Assembly (NCBI GenBank): GCA_965246805.1
Contig: CBDFFO010000009.1
Span: 434,001 to 498,000, forward strand
DNA: 64,000 nt
Origin: Schlegelella_A sp965246805
Lineage (GTDB): Bacteria; Pseudomonadota; Gammaproteobacteria; Burkholderiales; Burkholderiaceae_C
Direction: 5' to 3'
Position numbers and translations under genes: made by a program. The notes under the pieces were generated by a model. That model was not told where the DNA came from and ran no database searches. It saw nothing but the letters and a program-made list of their open reading frames with translations. How positions within the stretch are numbered: position 1 is the stretch's first letter; each line of letters starts with the position of its first letter. Positions 62,046-64,000 of the stretch are shown here, piece by piece.

Positions 62046-63019
62046 GCGACCGACCCTTCGCGTTTCTTCAACTGCGCGAGCAGAAGTTTGGAGATGGTCA
62101 ACACCACCAGCGTGATGAAGAAGAGCACGAGACCGAGATAGATCAGCGAGGCCTGGTGCAGGCCTGGCGCCGCTTCACCGAATTCGTTCGCCAGCGCCGA
62201 TGTGATGCTGTTCGCCGCCTCGAACAGCGAGACCGAGTTGAGCTGGTTGAAGTTGCCGATCACGAAAGTGACCGCCATCGTCTCCCCGATCGCACGGCCA
62301 AGGCCCAGCATGATGCCGCCGACGACGCCGGTCTTGGTGTACGGCAACACCACTTTCCACACCACCTCCCACGTTGTCGAACCCAGCGCGTAAGCCGACT
62401 CCTTCAACATCGGCGGTGTCACCTCGAACACGTCACGCATCACCGAGGCGATGAACGGGATCACCATGATCGCGAGGATGATGCCGGCCGAGAGCAGACC
62501 AATGCCGACCGGGGGGCCGGAGAACAACTTGCCGAGAAGCGGAACGCCCTTGAACGCGTGCTGCAACGGCTGCTGCACATATTCGGAAAGCACCGGGCTG
62601 AAGACCAGCAGGCCCCACATGCCGTAGACGATCGAAGGCACGGCCGCGAGCAGTTCGACCGCGGTGCCCAGAGGCCTCTTCAACCAGAGCGGCGAGAGCT
62701 CGGTCAGGAACAGCGCGATGCCGAAACTCACGGGCACCGCGATGACCAGCGCGATCGCCGACGTCATCAGCGTGCCGTAGATCATCACGAGGCCGCCGTA
62801 GCGGTTCTGCACGGGGTCCCACTCACGGGTCCAGAGAAACGACAGACCGTACTCGCGGATCGCCGGCATCGCACCGGCGACAAGTGACAGGATGATGCCG
62901 GCGAGGAGCGCCAGCGTCAGCCACGCCGCACCGTGCGCAAGCGTCGAAAACAGCACGTCGGCGAACGGCGCCGCGCGGCGCGGCGACGGCGGGCGGCCCT
63001 GCGAATCAGCTCCGGCCAT
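62042..63019 (-). CDS. pstC: PstC, phosphate ABC transporter permease
   Basis: From ATG 63019 the product is 325 residues. Characteristic blocks are FLWTREWDPVQNRYGGLVMI, VPVSFGIALFLTELSPLWLK, and LKESAYALGSTTWEVVWKVV (EAA-like loop). A GTG at 63091 would add 24 residues. The ATG is nearer the E. coli length (319). It forms the channel with PstA. A strong hairpin lies between it and pstS. Confidence 0.94.
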   Translation of the reverse strand: MAGADSQGRPPSPRRAAPFADVLFSTLAHGAAWLTLALLAGIILSLVAGAMPAIREYGLSFLWTREWDPVQNRYGGLVMIYGTLMTSAIALVIAVPVSFGIALFLTELSPLWLKRPLGTAVELLAAVPSIVYGMWGLLVFSPVLSEYVQQPLQHAFKGVPLLGKLFSGPPVGIGLLSAGIILAIMVIPFIASVMRDVFEVTPPMLKESAYALGSTTWEVVWKVVLPYTKTGVVGGIMLGLGRAIGETMAVTFVIGNFNQLNSVSLFEAANSITSALANEFGEAAPGLHQASLIYLGLVLFFITLVVLTISKLLLAQLKKREGSVA

Positions 63020-63122
63020 GCTCGAGGGCTTGTCGCCTATTGAGATCGCCGGGAGTGTAGCGGTCAAGTCGGTCACCTCGTAGCTCGCCACGTTGGGTCA
63101 CGCGCTGTCTCGGCGCATAAAG

Positions 63123-63149
63123 AAGCCGGGCAGGTTCGCTGCCCGGCTT
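63123..63149 (-). terminator. Intercistronic hairpin between pstS and pstC
   Basis: On the minus strand AAGCCGGGCAG pairs with CTGCCCGGCTT around CGAAC, and TTCTTTAT follows. It lies 55 bases after the pstS stop and before pstC. It could stop most transcripts after pstS and stabilise the pstS message, giving more binding protein than permease. Confidence 0.8.
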
Positions 63150-63203
63150 TGGGTCTGACTGTGGGGGAACACCGGCCATCTCACGCCGACATCGACAGGT
63201 CCG

Positions 63204-64000
63204 TCACTTCCAGGCGATCGCCTTGCCTTCGCTGTCCTTGATGCTCGCCGTCCAGGTCTTTCGGACCAGGTCCTTGACCGCCGCCGGCAACGGCACGAAC
63301 TCGAGCTCGTCGGCCATCTTGTCGCCATTCGCGTAAGCCCAATCGAAGAACTTCAGCGAATTAGCCGCGTTGACCGCCTTGTCCTGCGCCTTGTACATCA
63401 GGATGAAGGTCGCGCCGGTAATGGGCCACGCGTCCTTGCCGGGTTGGTCAGTCAAGATCTGGTAGTAGGACTTGTTCCAGTCTGCACTCACCGCAGCAGC
63501 CTTGAAGTTGTCGGCATCCGGCGCCACGAAGACACCCTCCTTGTTCTTCAACAAGGCGTAGGTCATTTTGTTCTGCTTCGCGTAGATGTATTCGACGTAG
63601 CCGATCGAATTCGGCAGGCGCTGCACATATTGCGCCACCCCTTCGTTGCCCTTGCCGCCCACGCCACCCGGCCAGTTCACCGACGTGTTCTCGCCGACCT
63701 TGGCCTTCCACTCGGGATTGACCTTCGAAAGGTAGTTCGTGAAGATGAACGAGGTGCCCGATCCGTCCGAGCGGTGAACGGTTGCAATCTCGGCATCGGG
63801 CAGCGCGACACCTGGATTCAAGGCCTTCAAGGCCGCGTCGTTCCAGTTCGTGATCTTGCCGAGGTAGATGTCGCCGAGCAGCGCACCCGTCAACTTGATC
63901 TGGCCGGGCGCCACACCCTTGATGTTGACGATCGGCACCACGCCGCCGATCACGGTCGGGAATTGCACGAGGCCGTCCTTGGCGAGCACTTCGTCGGTGA
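63204..64000 (-). CDS. pstS: PstS, phosphate-binding protein (5' end beyond window)
   Basis: The frame is open to the right edge and encodes the C-terminal part (about 265 residues) of PstS. Visible are PTVIGGVVPIVNIKGVAPGQ, IYLGKITNWNDAAL, the phosphate-binding loop HRSDGSGTSFIFTNYLSKV, and SIGYVEYIYAKQNKM. The start and signal peptide lie outside the window. It is the first gene of the pst operon in this direction. Any Pho box would also be outside. Confidence 0.96.
   Translation of the reverse strand, partial: TDEVLAKDGLVQFPTVIGGVVPIVNIKGVAPGQIKLTGALLGDIYLGKITNWNDAALKALNPGVALPDAEIATVHRSDGSGTSFIFTNYLSKVNPEWKAKVGENTSVNWPGGVGGKGNEGVAQYVQRLPNSIGYVEYIYAKQNKMTYALLKNKEGVFVAPDADNFKAAAVSADWNKSYYQILTDQPGKDAWPITGATFILMYKAQDKAVNAANSLKFFDWAYANGDKMADELEFVPLPAAVKDLVRKTWTASIKDSEGKAIAWK

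Overview
The window reads as one contiguous, gene-dense piece of a high-GC betaproteobacterial chromosome. The most likely order is Burkholderiales, in the Comamonadaceae or Rubrivivax/Leptothrix-type lineages. The basis is gene content and order (trxA-rho-rpmE, dnaX-ybaB-recR, methyltransferase-rnhA beside gloB, ispDF beside mfd, pstSCAB-phoU-phoB-phoR), the protein sequences, and the paa operon with a TetR-type palindrome. The genus is inferred and not proven. Many neighbouring genes overlap by 4 bases (ATGA, GTGA, CTGA). No stretch longer than about 300 bases lacks a plausible gene, and I saw no prophage, insertion sequence or CRISPR array.

Region 1 (1-6847, minus strand) is an aerobic phenylacetate operon in the order paaG-paaH-paaI-paaK-paaA-paaB-paaC-paaD, with paaD cut by the window edge. 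A perfect 12-bp palindrome of PaaR type lies in front of paaG. Together these genes activate phenylacetate to its CoA ester (PaaK), epoxidise the ring (PaaABC with PaaD), and carry out later isomerase/hydratase and dehydrogenase steps (PaaG, PaaH), with PaaI as rescue thioesterase.

Region 2 (6904-19229) holds a type IB topoisomerase with two tiny upstream ORFs. It also has a sigma-54 factor outside its usual context, a hybrid histidine kinase, an NtrC-type activator, and an RND tripartite efflux operon (adaptor, pump, outer-membrane lipoprotein).

Region 3 (19435-24424) is a compact aromatic-acid operon: Rieske oxygenase, Bug-type solute-binding protein, short-chain dehydrogenase and flavin/[2Fe-2S] reductase, with a divergent IclR regulator. 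The gene set and order resemble the isophthalate iphACBD operons.

Region 4 (24493-44738) is mainly housekeeping: an acyltransferase, tRNA-Val(GAC), relA, an alpha/beta hydrolase, an OmpR/EnvZ-like pair, ispDF, mfd, serB, a ThDP enzyme, an MFS transporter, a roadblock-domain protein, rnhA, a methyltransferase and gloB. A VapBC-type toxin-antitoxin pair sits exactly between the mfd stop codon and a diverged second copy of the mfd 3' end. This is the most striking structure in the window.

Region 5 (44735-64000) carries mltD, recR-ybaB-dnaX, a PurM-like paralogue, the 4.5S SRP RNA, a small secreted protein, a degenerate kinase fused to an HDOD domain, trxA, rho, a zinc-free type L31, an ArnT-like membrane protein and the Pho regulon core phoR-phoB-phoU-pstB-pstA-pstC-pstS. 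The last gene is cut by the right edge, and a hairpin terminator separates pstS from pstC.
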